The position numbers and the translations under genes are program-made. From positions 1-34,672 of IMG/VR virus record IMGVR_UViG_3300034375_003647: 34,672 nt of DNA, one strand, 5' to 3'. The notes under the pieces are model-generated. The model was not told where the DNA came from. It did not search any database and saw only the letters and a program-made list of their open reading frames with translations. Below are positions 1 through 6,860 of this stretch, one piece after another (position 1 is the stretch's first letter; every line of letters starts with the position of its first letter). This DNA is from a virus.

Positions 1-1
1 T

Positions 2-619
2 CAGAAGGAGATGACAAAGGCAATGCTAATAGGAAGATACTTCCATACTGCAATGCTTGAGCCACACAAGGTTCATACAGATGAATACAACTGCGTAGAT
101 GTTTCAAGTAGAAACACCAAGAAATACAAGGATGTATTAAAAAGTTATGGACTACCTCTTATGATGCTTAGTAAAGAAAAACAAGCCATTGATAAGGCTA
201 TGAAAACAATGAAGAACAACCTTGAGTTTTACGATGCCATATACGATGATAGTAATGAGTATGAGGTTCCAGCAGTACAAGAAATTATGGGTCTAAAATG
301 GAAAGGTAAAGCAGATATAGTCACAACAGATTCACTTATAGATCTAAAGACTACATCCAATATAAAAGATTTTAAATACTCTGCACGTAAGTACAACTAC
401 GATAGTCAAGCTTATATATACCAACAACTATTTGATAAGCCACTGTTGTTTTATGTAGTAGATAAATTATCCTACGAGTTAGGAATATTTTATCCATCAG
501 AAAACTTCCTTGAAAATGGAAAGGATAAAGTGGAACGAGCAGTAGAAGTGTATAACCAATTCTTTAGCGAGAATGCAATAGATAGTATAGATGATTACGT
601 TGTTAGGGAAACTCTTTAA
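2..619 (+). CDS. PD-(D/E)XK family exonuclease (RecB/Cas4/lambda-exo-like), 5'-truncated
   Basis: Predicted DNA exonuclease of the PD-(D/E)XK superfamily, probably acting in phage recombination or DNA processing. The frame is open through the window's left edge (codons Q-K-E precede the first ATG at 11). The family normally has 30 or more residues before the G-x-x-F-H helix, so the N-terminus is probably missing. Counting from that ATG, the visible motifs are H12 in IGRYFHTAML, E91, D102 in GKADIV, the D111-L-K113 catalytic segment, and the helical Q133-x3-Y137 motif typical of RecB/exodeoxyribonuclease VIII-like enzymes. The 3' end overlaps the next small gene. It opens the + strand replication block and lies just before an SSB-like gene, a common pairing in phage recombination modules. 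The superfamily is well supported; the exact subtype is inferred. Confidence 0.8.
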   Translation, partial: QKEMTKAMLIGRYFHTAMLEPHKVHTDEYNCVDVSSRNTKKYKDVLKSYGLPLMMLSKEKQAIDKAMKTMKNNLEFYDAIYDDSNEYEVPAVQEIMGLKWKGKADIVTTDSLIDLKTTSNIKDFKYSARKYNYDSQAYIYQQLFDKPLLFYVVDKLSYELGIFYPSENFLENGKDKVERAVEVYNQFFSENAIDSIDDYVVRETL

Positions 620-737
620 GAAAAAAAATAGTGTAGTATGGTTGCAAGTTCCAACCGACCATAAAACACGAGCCGAAGCACTTGAGTGCTATGAGGCAGT
701 AACAGAAATGTTGGAGCAAATCTTATTAAATAAATAA
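591..737 (+). CDS. 48-residue hypothetical protein overlapping the nuclease gene
   Basis: Small frame starting at ATG 591 inside the end of the nuclease gene, in the +1 frame relative to it, and ending TAA two bases before the SSB-like gene. The product starts MITLLGKLFKKK, has a basic N-terminal patch, and then an amphipathic helical stretch (ECYEAVTEMLEQILLNK). It fills the only gap between two tightly spaced genes, and its overlap and position fit a translationally coupled operon member. I do not recognise the family. It is supported by exact fit to the gap and normal phage-like composition, not by homology; it could be non-coding. Confidence 0.55.
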   Translation: MITLLGKLFKKKNSVVWLQVPTDHKTRAEALECYEAVTEMLEQILLNK

Positions 738-739
738 TT

Positions 740-1000
740 ATGGCAGAAGAAAAAATCTATGTCGGAAATGGTAAGTCCAAGTTTGATGGACAACAAGTAG
801 CAGTAAGCGTATGCTTATCAGACCTACCAAAAGAACATGTGTTTGAATACGAAGGGAAAAAGTATATCAAACTAATCGTTCAAGAAAGAAGAGAAGCTGA
901 TGACTATGGTCGTACGCACTATGTTGCAGTGGATACTTGGAAACCAGAAACAAAGGTAGAGAAGGCAACTCACACAGAGGATGCTGACCTTCCTTTCTAA
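740..1000 (+). CDS. SSB-like small protein with acidic DLPF C-terminal tip
   Basis: An 86-residue protein ending in an acidic segment and the tip E-D-A-D-L-P-F, the hallmark of bacterial SSB proteins (D-D-D-I-P-F), which recruits SSB-interacting replication and repair proteins. The body is short and probably beta-rich (KIYVGNGKSKF, KYIKLIVQ, YVAVDTWKP). It is smaller than a canonical 110-170-residue OB-fold SSB. It lies between the exonuclease and the primase-helicase, fitting a role in single-strand DNA handling or in imitating an SSB tail. The start at 740 follows the preceding stop by two bases. A terminator lies directly downstream, so it closes the first transcription unit. The tail motif is seen; ssDNA binding is inferred. 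Confidence 0.6.
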   Translation: MAEEKIYVGNGKSKFDGQQVAVSVCLSDLPKEHVFEYEGKKYIKLIVQERREADDYGRTHYVAVDTWKPETKVEKATHTEDADLPF

Positions 1001-1017
1001 ATGGAAACTAAGATAAC

Positions 1018-1051
1018 GAAAGGGGACTTCGTGTCCCTTTTCTTTTCTTTT
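1018..1051 (+). terminator. Rho-independent terminator after the SSB-like gene
   Basis: Stem of 10 bp (1018-1027 with 1033-1042, one G-U pair) around a TTCGT loop, followed by TTTTCTTTTA. It lies 17 bases after the stop at 1000 and separates the nuclease/SSB unit from the AT-rich region and the primase. Confidence 0.8.
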
Positions 1052-1233
1052 ATCAATGTTAAAATGTCAAACAGAAAGTTCTACTATATATTTATATATA
1101 TATTTTTTTTACTACTAATACTCTTATACTATATATTTATTTTATTTTTAACATTTTAACATAAAAAAATATAAATAACTAATATAGAGATAGTTAGGTA
1201 AAAATAGATTAACACTAAATCAACACAGAATAA
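1052..1233. other. AT-rich non-coding region, candidate replication origin or control region
   Basis: About 180 bp without a gene and of extreme A/T content, lying between a terminator and the primase-helicase gene. It carries a perfect 12-bp inverted repeat (ATGTTAAAATGT at 1056-1067, ACATTTTAACAT at 1151-1162) and a perfect 14-bp direct repeat (TACTATATATTTAT at 1082-1095 and 1127-1140) inside it. An unwinding-prone tract with iterated sites next to the primase, in a phage that also encodes a DnaA domain IV-like protein, suggests an origin. It could equally be the regulatory region of the primase operon. No TAnnTTTG promoter was found in it. Function is inferred. Confidence 0.45.
1056..1162. 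repeat. 12-bp inverted repeat enclosing a 14-bp direct repeat
   Basis: ATGTTAAAATGT at 1056-1067 is the exact reverse complement of 1151-1162. Between them, TACTATATATTTAT occurs at 1082-1095 and again at 1127-1140, a start-to-start distance of 45 bp. The low complexity of the region raises the chance of coincidence, but both repeats are perfect. Confidence 0.7.
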
Positions 1234-3645
1234 ATGGAAATTACAATATTTAAAGATATTAAGGATACTTCACAACCTTTTTACAGAAAGGTAGATGTGG
1301 TATTAGAAAGAATAAAGCAAGGCTCTTCTCAGTCTTTGGTTAAACAGATAAGGAAGGAGAAGGATAAGCTAAAAAGAAATATACTAAAGCAATCACTACC
1401 AGCTATATGCTTTAGTGGTAAGTTCTCAAAGCGTAGCGATAATCATATTACAGAGCACAGTGGTTTGATTTGCTTGGACTTTGATGGATACAATACAAAT
1501 AAAGATTTACTGGAGGATAAGGAGAAGCTATCAAGAGATAAGTTTATATACTCTGTGTTTATTTCACCAAGTGGTAAGGGCTTGAAGGCTTTGGTTAAGA
1601 TACCTGGCGATGAAGAAAACCATAAGAACTATTTCAACTCACTTGAAAAACATTTCGATAGTCCATACTTTGATACTACATCAAAGAACATATCAAGAGT
1701 GTGCTACGAATCTTATGATCCTTTAATCTATGTCAATGATTTATCTCATACTTGGGATGTTATTGAAGAGCAAGAGCATCAAGAGTTAGTAAAGCATAGA
1801 GACATACCTACCATACCAATCACAGATGAAAATAAGATTATTGATATATTGGTTAAGTGGTGGGATAAAAAGTACGGTCTAAAAACTGGCGAGAGAAACA
1901 ACAACATCTACGTATTGGCAGCGGCATTCAATGACTTTGGTGTAAACCAAACCTTAGCTGAGTACGTGATGTCCAACTACGAAAGTAAAGACTTTCCTTT
2001 GTCTGAAATAAAAAGAACTATCGAGTCTGCATACTCACATAAACAAAACTTTGGAACAAAGTATTACGAGGATGAGGATAAGGTAAATCAAGTAAAGCAA
2101 AAGATACGTAGAGGATTGTCTAAGAAAGAAATCAAGATTCAACTTGAAGAAACAAATGTAGAGGTGGACAATATTGATTCTGTATTGGATAGGCTGGAAG
2201 AGGAGCAATCCACATACAAGTTTTGGACTAAGAGTGATAAGGGTGTTATCAAGATAGTACACATACTATTCAAACAATTCTTAGAGGACAATGGTTTCTA
2301 CAAGTTTAATCCACAAGGCAGTAAGAACTATGTCTTTGTGAAGGTTACCAATAACCTCATCGACCACACCTCAGAGAAAGAGATTAAAGACTTCGTATTA
2401 AACTATCTGTTGGAGGAGGAGGATACCAGTATATATAACTTCTTTGCTGAGCACACGAGATACTTTAGAGAAGAGTTTCTTACTCTGTTAGCATCCATAG
2501 ATGTTTACTTTATAGAAGACTCTCCATCTTCAGCTTACTTGTACTACAAAAATTGTGCAGTCAAAGTAACTAAAGATGTTGTACAACCTATTGACTACTT
2601 AGATTTAGGTGGATACGTTTGGAAGGACCACGTGATAGACAGAAACTTTACTATCTGTGATGTAACTGAGTGTGACTTTAAAACATTCATAGAGAATATA
2701 TCAGGCTCTCAAGAGAAAAGAATCAGGTCTATGTTCTCTACCATTGGTTATATGCTACACGCATACAAGAACCTATCGTATTGTCCAGCAGTAATACTTA
2801 ATGATGAAGTAATATCAGAGACTGGTGATCCTGAAGGTGGTACAGGTAAAGGTTTATTTATGAAAGGCCTTTCTCAGATGAAGAAGTTAGTTGTTATTGA
2901 TGGTAAAGCTTTTAACTTTGAGAAATCATTTGCTTATCAGTTGGTGTCAGCAGACACTCAGCTACTATGCTTTGATGATGTGAAGAAACACTTTGACTTT
3001 GAGAGATTGTTCTCTGTAGTAACAGAGGGTTTGACTCTTGAAAAGAAGAATAAAGATGCTATCAAGATACCATTCAGTAAGTCTCCTAAGATTGCTATCA
3101 CTACTAACTATGCAATCAAAGGTACTGGTAACTCTTTTGTTAGAAGGAAGTGGGAGTTAGAACTTGCTCAGCATTATACCAAAGAGTTTACACCTCTTGT
3201 AGAGTTTGGTAAACATTTCTTTGGAGAATGGGATGAGAACGAGTGGTGCCAGTTTGATAACTTTATGATTAGTTGTTTGCAAATGTACTTGGAGAACGGA
3301 TTACTCAAGAGTGAACTTGTTAATCAAGCATTGAAGTCGTTTATGAATACTACATCTAATGACTTTGCTGAGTGGTGTGGTGTATTTGGAAATCCTAACG
3401 AGTTACTTAGAATGGGTGAGGTTATTCACGTAAATAAACTTTACTTTGATTTTACTGAGGAGTATCCCGACTATGCCCCAAGATCTAAGTTCACTTGGTC
3501 GAGACAATATTTCTTTAAATGTTTAGTGGAATACAGTAAATATAAGTATAATTGCAAACCAGTAAGTGGTAGAGATTCTATTGGCAAGTGGATAAAGTTT
3601 GTACAAAAATCTCACTACAACAAACAAACAGAGATAAAGATATGA
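1234..3645 (+). CDS. Primase-helicase (VirE/BT4734-like primase N-terminus, D5-like helicase C-terminus)
   Basis: An 803-residue replication protein. The N-terminal part resembles the VirE N-terminal/BT4734 primase-like domain of Bacteroidetes elements: LICLDFDGYN places paired acidic residues at D82 and D84, followed by the SPSGKGLKALVKI motif at about 111-122. A primase C-terminal-like helical region follows (about 200-270, WWDKKYGLKTGERNN). The C-terminal superfamily 3/D5-type ATPase has a P-loop EGGTGKG (K539), a Walker B LLCFDD (D581, D582), the sensor-like KIAITTNY, and a candidate arginine finger RRKWELEL. It probably primes and unwinds phage DNA. The P-loop has G540 where Ser or Thr is usual. 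It lies directly after the candidate origin and shares an ATGA overlap with the following helicase. Confidence 0.85.
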   Translation: MEITIFKDIKDTSQPFYRKVDVVLERIKQGSSQSLVKQIRKEKDKLKRNILKQSLPAICFSGKFSKRSDNHITEHSGLICLDFDGYNTNKDLLEDKEKLSRDKFIYSVFISPSGKGLKALVKIPGDEENHKNYFNSLEKHFDSPYFDTTSKNISRVCYESYDPLIYVNDLSHTWDVIEEQEHQELVKHRDIPTIPITDENKIIDILVKWWDKKYGLKTGERNNNIYVLAAAFNDFGVNQTLAEYVMSNYESKDFPLSEIKRTIESAYSHKQNFGTKYYEDEDKVNQVKQKIRRGLSKKEIKIQLEETNVEVDNIDSVLDRLEEEQSTYKFWTKSDKGVIKIVHILFKQFLEDNGFYKFNPQGSKNYVFVKVTNNLIDHTSEKEIKDFVLNYLLEEEDTSIYNFFAEHTRYFREEFLTLLASIDVYFIEDSPSSAYLYYKNCAVKVTKDVVQPIDYLDLGGYVWKDHVIDRNFTICDVTECDFKTFIENISGSQEKRIRSMFSTIGYMLHAYKNLSYCPAVILNDEVISETGDPEGGTGKGLFMKGLSQMKKLVVIDGKAFNFEKSFAYQLVSADTQLLCFDDVKKHFDFERLFSVVTEGLTLEKKNKDAIKIPFSKSPKIAITTNYAIKGTGNSFVRRKWELELAQHYTKEFTPLVEFGKHFFGEWDENEWCQFDNFMISCLQMYLENGLLKSELVNQALKSFMNTTSNDFAEWCGVFGNPNELLRMGEVIHVNKLYFDFTEEYPDYAPRSKFTWSRQYFFKCLVEYSKYKYNCKPVSGRDSIGKWIKFVQKSHYNKQTEIKI

Positions 3646-4874
3646 TAGAGTTTAGAGATTATCAGAATGATATTATATCGAGAGGTACGGAAATTATCCG
3701 TACCCATAGGTTCTTGTATTTAGCAATGGAGGTAAGGACTGGAAAAACCCTAACGAGTTTAGGGATATGTTCAGAACTAAATCCTAAGAAGGTTTTATTT
3801 ATTACCAAGAAGAAAGCTATATCAAGTATTGAATCAGATTATAATCTGCTTAACCCAAACTTTAAATTAACTGTAATCAACTACGAGTCAATGCATAAGC
3901 TTGACAAGAAAGGATGGGATATCATTATAGCAGATGAGGCTCATGGTATGGGTGCTTTCCCTAAGCCAAGTGGTCGTGCTAAAAAGTTTAAGGATTTTGT
4001 TTTTCATTCTAACCCTTATATCATTTTGCTTAGCGGAACACCTACGCCTGAAGCCTACTCACAAATGTATCACCAAGTGTATTGTATACCTAACAATCCT
4101 TTTAGAAGGTTCAAGAACTTCTATCAGTTTGCTCATCAATACGTTAGCGTTACCAAGATAAAGGTTGGAGGTATGTATATCAACGACTACTCAAGAGGCT
4201 CAGAGAAGATACTTGAAGCAATGAAACCATACACCATAAGCTATAGTCAAAAGGACGCAGGATTCGTTACAAAGACCATAGAGAAAGTGTTAGAGGTTCA
4301 GATGGAGAAAGAGACCTATGAGATAATTAAAGTTCTTAAAAAGGATTTGGTTGTGGAGGGAGAAAACGAGGTTATACTGGCTGACACTTCCGTAAAGCTA
4401 ATGACTAAGATTCACCAGCTATGTAGTGGTACTATTAAATTTGAAAGCGGTAACTCTATGGTACTTGATACCAGTAAGGCTTGGTTCATTAGAGAAAAGT
4501 TTGAAGGTAAGAAGATAGGAATATTCTATAAGTTCAAGGAAGAACTCAATGCTTTGAAGGAAGTGTTTGGTGATGACATATGCACTGACTTAGAATGTTT
4601 TAACTCTACTGATAAGAACATTGCTCTTCAAATTGTTAGTGGTCGTGAGGGAATATCTCTACGCCAAGCTGATGCTTTAGTTTACTACAACATAGACTTT
4701 AGTGCTACAAGTTACTGGCAGTCAAGAGATAGAATGACAACCAAAGATAGATTAAAGAATGATGTGTACTGGATATTTAGTAAAGGCGGTATTGAGAAAG
4801 ATATATACAAGGCAGTTATTAAGAAGAAAGATTATACACTGAAACATTTCAAGAGAGATTTATTAACTTTGTAG
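3642..4874 (+). CDS. Superfamily 2 DEAH-box/SNF2-like DNA helicase
   Basis: A 410-residue ATP-dependent helicase or translocase. From the start at 3642: N-terminal IEFRDYQNDII (Q-motif-like), motif I VRTGKT (K35), motif II DEAH (98-101), motif III LLSGTPTP, and in the second RecA-like domain motif V GREGISL and motif VI QSRDRM (360-365). This is the layout of compact phage SF2 helicases. I chose ATG 3642 because it overlaps the primase stop as ATGA; an in-frame start at 3588 would require a 58-bp overlap and adds a non-conserved tail. It probably acts in replication fork or recombination-intermediate processing. The end of the gene contains the promoter-like TATTAACTTTG. Confidence 0.88.
   Translation: MIEFRDYQNDIISRGTEIIRTHRFLYLAMEVRTGKTLTSLGICSELNPKKVLFITKKKAISSIESDYNLLNPNFKLTVINYESMHKLDKKGWDIIIADEAHGMGAFPKPSGRAKKFKDFVFHSNPYIILLSGTPTPEAYSQMYHQVYCIPNNPFRRFKNFYQFAHQYVSVTKIKVGGMYINDYSRGSEKILEAMKPYTISYSQKDAGFVTKTIEKVLEVQMEKETYEIIKVLKKDLVVEGENEVILADTSVKLMTKIHQLCSGTIKFESGNSMVLDTSKAWFIREKFEGKKIGIFYKFKEELNALKEVFGDDICTDLECFNSTDKNIALQIVSGREGISLRQADALVYYNIDFSATSYWQSRDRMTTKDRLKNDVYWIFSKGGIEKDIYKAVIKKKDYTLKHFKRDLLTL
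4861..4871 (+). promoter_or_regulatory. Bacteroidetes-type promoter element TATTAACTTTG
   Basis: TATTAACTTTG at 4861-4871 contains the TAnnTTTG -7 element of Bacteroidetes promoters and is identical over 11 bases to the elements before the portal and scaffold genes on the other strand. It sits inside the last codons of the helicase and 12 bases before the ATG at 4884. No clear -33 TTTG was seen. Because the bases are also coding, coincidence cannot be excluded. Confidence 0.45.
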
Positions 4875-4883
4875 TACTACGAT

Positions 4884-5063
4884 ATGAAAAAAGAAACACA
4901 AGGGGAAGGCGGTTCTGTTGGGTCATTTAGCTTCAAAATAAATAAGAAGCATAAACCAAAAGATAAATATGTTAAGTGTAGAGAGTTCTATACTTATGAT
5001 GATCACGAAGGGACAAAGTTTTGTGTAGTTTGTGGTCAAGCAGATCACTTACACAAAAGATGA
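4884..5063 (+). CDS. 59-residue Cys/His zinc-binding-like protein
   Basis: Small gene filling the gap between the helicase and the VRR-NUC nuclease, ending with an ATGA overlap into the latter. The N-terminus is Gly/Lys-rich (MKKETQGEGGSVGSFSFK). The C-terminus carries C-V-V-C-x4-H-L-H, a C-x2-C-x4-H-x-H arrangement that could bind one zinc ion; a further Cys lies at 32. Such small zinc-binding proteins in replication blocks often bind nucleic acid or a partner protein, but no specific function can be assigned. A promoter-like TATTAACTTTG lies 12 bases upstream of the start. Support comes from exact fit, coupling and the metal-site pattern. Confidence 0.65.
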   Translation: MKKETQGEGGSVGSFSFKINKKHKPKDKYVKCREFYTYDDHEGTKFCVVCGQADHLHKR

Positions 5064-5299
5064 CAGAACAACAAATACAAGCTAAAAGAATAAAGCAACT
5101 CGAAGACGAGGGGTACTACGTTATAAAACTAATTAAAACTAATAAGAATGGAATACCTGATTTAGTAGCGATACCACCTGATTGTGGCGTTATATTTTCA
5201 GAGGTAAAAAAACCAAAGGGTAAACTATCTCCCCTTCAAGAGTATAGATTAAAAGAATTAGATAAACATGGGGTTAAGACAGAAGTATATAGAGGCTAA
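5060..5299 (+). CDS. VRR-NUC domain nuclease
   Basis: A 79-residue single-domain nuclease of the VRR-NUC branch of the PD-(D/E)XK superfamily. Motifs: G-I-P-D (D34), S-E-V-K (E48, K50) and L-S-P-L-Q (Q60), with the usual N-terminal helix (QIQAKRIKQLEDEGYYVIKL). Length is typical of stand-alone phage VRR-NUC proteins, which act on branched or flapped DNA and are often encoded beside SF2 helicases, as here. I chose ATG 5060, which overlaps the upstream stop as ATGA; an upstream non-ATG start at 5021 would add unconserved residues. Assignment is firm; substrate specificity is inferred from the family. Confidence 0.9.
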   Translation: MTEQQIQAKRIKQLEDEGYYVIKLIKTNKNGIPDLVAIPPDCGVIFSEVKKPKGKLSPLQEYRLKELDKHGVKTEVYRG

Positions 5300-5630
5300 A
5301 GGTTACGATGTGACAGATGATTTTATGGAAAGCTTTACTGAAATCAATCTACCCTTAGCTATGGAGATAGCAAAGCATATTGAACAATGTGTCATCCCTA
5401 TCCCTCAAGATCTAATAACCTCTCACGTAATGGGAGGCATCATAATCTACAACGAGGAGCCAGTACCCTTTGCTATTGAAGTAATTCAATTGGATGAGGC
5501 AGACTTTTTGATTCTGTCCGATATTAAACTCATTGAGATGGATGAGTTCTTAGACTTAATTAACTTAAATTTATATATTAAAAAAGATGATGAACGAACA
5601 CAAAGTCGTAGCACTAAAGAACATAGTTAA
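5268..5630 (+). CDS. Hypothetical protein (120 aa)
   Basis: Starts inside the last 32 bases of the VRR-NUC gene and overlaps the next gene by 44 bases, consistent with the dense packing of the block. The protein is acidic, predicted mixed alpha/beta, without a signal peptide or membrane segment; recognisable stretches are INLPLAMEIAKHIEQC and a central beta-rich part (GGIIIYNEEPVPFAIEVIQL). The C-terminus is hydrophilic. I do not recognise a family. A later start at Met 20 (about 5325) is possible and would remove the overlap. Confidence 0.65.
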   Translation: MGLRQKYIEAKGYDVTDDFMESFTEINLPLAMEIAKHIEQCVIPIPQDLITSHVMGGIIIYNEEPVPFAIEVIQLDEADFLILSDIKLIEMDEFLDLINLNLYIKKDDERTQSRSTKEHS

Positions 5631-6078
5631 ATCTGTAACTAAGTGTGATGTTGATGACCGAAAAAGAACAGATGACGTTGTCAAAGCAAGAGCAATTTGC
5701 TACAAGATAATGAGAGATGAAATGTGTTTTACTCTCCAGTACATAGCCAATCAATTTCAAAAGAACCATGCGAGTGTCATTCACGCACTAAAGGAGTTTC
5801 CTTATATGCTGAAGTCTGATGCTGATATGACTCAGCAATACGGTCAAATCTTAGCATTATGGCTGGAAGACTCTCCAGAATACGTGGAAATGGACCCTAT
5901 GGAATTAAAAAACACCATAAAAAGTTTGGAAGAATCAAATAATTTGTTAAATTTGCGATTAACAGAGGTTCAAGAAGAGTTGAAAACTTTTAAATCTCTT
6001 TATGAAAACTTCTTATCAACCGATGATTCACTCATCGCAAAGAAAGGAGACTCTGTTTACGCATTCAATGTACAATAA
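5587..6078 (+). CDS. DnaA domain IV-like DNA-binding protein with C-terminal coiled coil
   Basis: A 163-residue protein. Residues about 31-75 match the C-terminal DNA-binding domain (domain IV) of bacterial DnaA: an arginine-containing helix (KARAICYKIMRDE), then the helix-turn-helix YIANQFQKNHASVIHALKEF, where N-H-A-S-V-I-H-A aligns with the DnaA signature R-D-H-T-T-V-x-H-A. There is no AAA+ domain. Residues about 108-145 form a predicted coiled coil, suggesting dimerisation. It may bind DnaA-box-like or phage origin sites, either starting phage replication or competing with host DnaA. Its last base pairs form a TAATG junction with the next gene. A start at the second Met (5590) is equally possible. 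The fold match is by motif; the role is inferred. Confidence 0.7.
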   Translation: MMNEHKVVALKNIVKSVTKCDVDDRKRTDDVVKARAICYKIMRDEMCFTLQYIANQFQKNHASVIHALKEFPYMLKSDADMTQQYGQILALWLEDSPEYVEMDPMELKNTIKSLEESNNLLNLRLTEVQEELKTFKSLYENFLSTDDSLIAKKGDSVYAFNVQ

Positions 6079-6320
6079 TGGGAGACTGTAAACATAAATT
6101 CGAAGACATAGAGAAGATACAAGGTTTTACTTCTTGGTCTGATAAGAAAAAGATTGATACCTTTCTTCATATGGATTGTGTTATGTATGCAAACCTGGGA
6201 TCAGACTCTACTAAAACAGAGATAGCTGAGACTAAAAAGAAATCACGAGTAATATATAGAGCAATCAAAGGAGTAAAGCCCACGCTTGGCGAGGCCCTCC
6301 TTCAAGCAATGGACAAGTAA
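6078..6320 (+). CDS. Hypothetical protein (80 aa)
   Basis: Starts at a TAATG junction with the DnaA-like gene and ends in another TAATG junction, so translation is probably coupled on both sides. The protein is hydrophilic and mainly helical, starting MGDCKHKFEDIEKIQGFTSW, with a C-terminal helical segment (KPTLGEALLQAMDK). No recognisable family and no membrane segment. Gene status is supported by coupling and composition only. Confidence 0.65.
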   Translation: MGDCKHKFEDIEKIQGFTSWSDKKKIDTFLHMDCVMYANLGSDSTKTEIAETKKKSRVIYRAIKGVKPTLGEALLQAMDK

Positions 6321-6511
6321 TGGCACCAGTTTGGCACGAAGATACAGATACGATTAATCACATTAACTTTGTGTCTAACTCTCTGCACGACATTACTGAT
6401 GAACTTTACGAGGATCTTATGGAAAGAGATCACGACAAAGCTATGGAGAAGGCTCAAGATATGATAGTGATACTATCTGACTTAATCAAATCTTTAACCG
6501 AAGAAATATAA
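6320..6511 (+). CDS. Small acidic helical protein (63 aa)
   Basis: Starts at a TAATG junction with the previous gene and ends in a further TAATG at 6511. The protein is strongly acidic and almost entirely helical, with hydrophobic residues spaced as in a coiled coil or small helical bundle (FVSNSLHDITDELYEDLMERD, AQDMIVILSDLIKSL). It may be a small regulatory or host-interacting protein, but no family is recognised. Confidence 0.65.
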   Translation: MAPVWHEDTDTINHINFVSNSLHDITDELYEDLMERDHDKAMEKAQDMIVILSDLIKSLTEEI

Positions 6512-6543
6512 TGGAAACTTTAGTAGTAATCTGGCCGTCATGA
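6511..6543 (+). CDS. Possible 10-residue mini-ORF linking two genes
   Basis: ATG 6511 overlaps the stop of the preceding gene (TAATG), and the frame ends TGA at 6541-6543, overlapping the next gene's ATG (ATGA). It would encode METLVVIWPS. The frame exactly bridges two coupled genes, so it may carry ribosomes from one to the next or act as a leader; it may also be a chance frame. Confidence 0.3.
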   Translation: METLVVIWPS

Positions 6544-6860
6544 ATAAACAAGTAGCAATCGAATTACAAGACTTCGCTGAGGTGATAGCTTCACGATTTT
6601 CACAAACAACAAGAGTAGGAAATATAAACAACGAAACCTTTTCGGTGGAGGAAGTAATTCCAATATCAGACCACAGTGCTGTCATAAACTTTGTTAAGAG
6701 TAGTGGCAAGGTAGCTGTGGCTTTTTGTTATTACATAACTAAAGGAAGGTCTAAGGGCTGGAAGTACTTCTTTCCAACTGACTCTCACGTCAGTGGCTTT
6801 CAAGCATTCTTTATATACAAGACTCAAGCAGAGCGAAGAAACTTCTCTAAGAACTTTTAA
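6540..6860 (+). CDS. Conserved hypothetical phage protein (106 aa)
   Basis: Last gene of the + strand block. Mixed alpha/beta with an N-terminal helix (QVAIELQDFAEVIASRFS), a beta-rich centre (EEVIPISDHSAVINFVKSSGKVAVAFCYYI) and an aromatic motif GWKYFFPTDSHVSGFQAF. I recall similar proteins in other Bacteroidetes phages, always without a function, so treat it as a conserved unknown. ATG 6540 overlaps the stop of a 10-codon frame as ATGA. Its 3' end overlaps the last gene of the opposite strand by 14 bp, and no strong terminator is seen between them. Confidence 0.7.
   Translation: MNKQVAIELQDFAEVIASRFSQTTRVGNINNETFSVEEVIPISDHSAVINFVKSSGKVAVAFCYYITKGRSKGWKYFFPTDSHVSGFQAFFIYKTQAERRNFSKNF

Noticed and set aside
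3588-3641. Upstream start for the SF2 helicase inside the primase gene
   Set aside because: The ATGA overlap at 3642 and the conserved E-F-R-D-Y-Q start make the shorter form more likely.
6361-6373. ATTAACTTTGTG promoter-like sequence on the + strand
   Set aside because: Lies inside the 63-residue gene (codons for H-I-N-F-V), about 170 bases from the next non-coupled start; probably a coding coincidence.
6494-6709. 71-codon - strand frame across the end of the replication block
   Set aside because: Opposite a well-supported + gene with conserved motifs and coupled starts.
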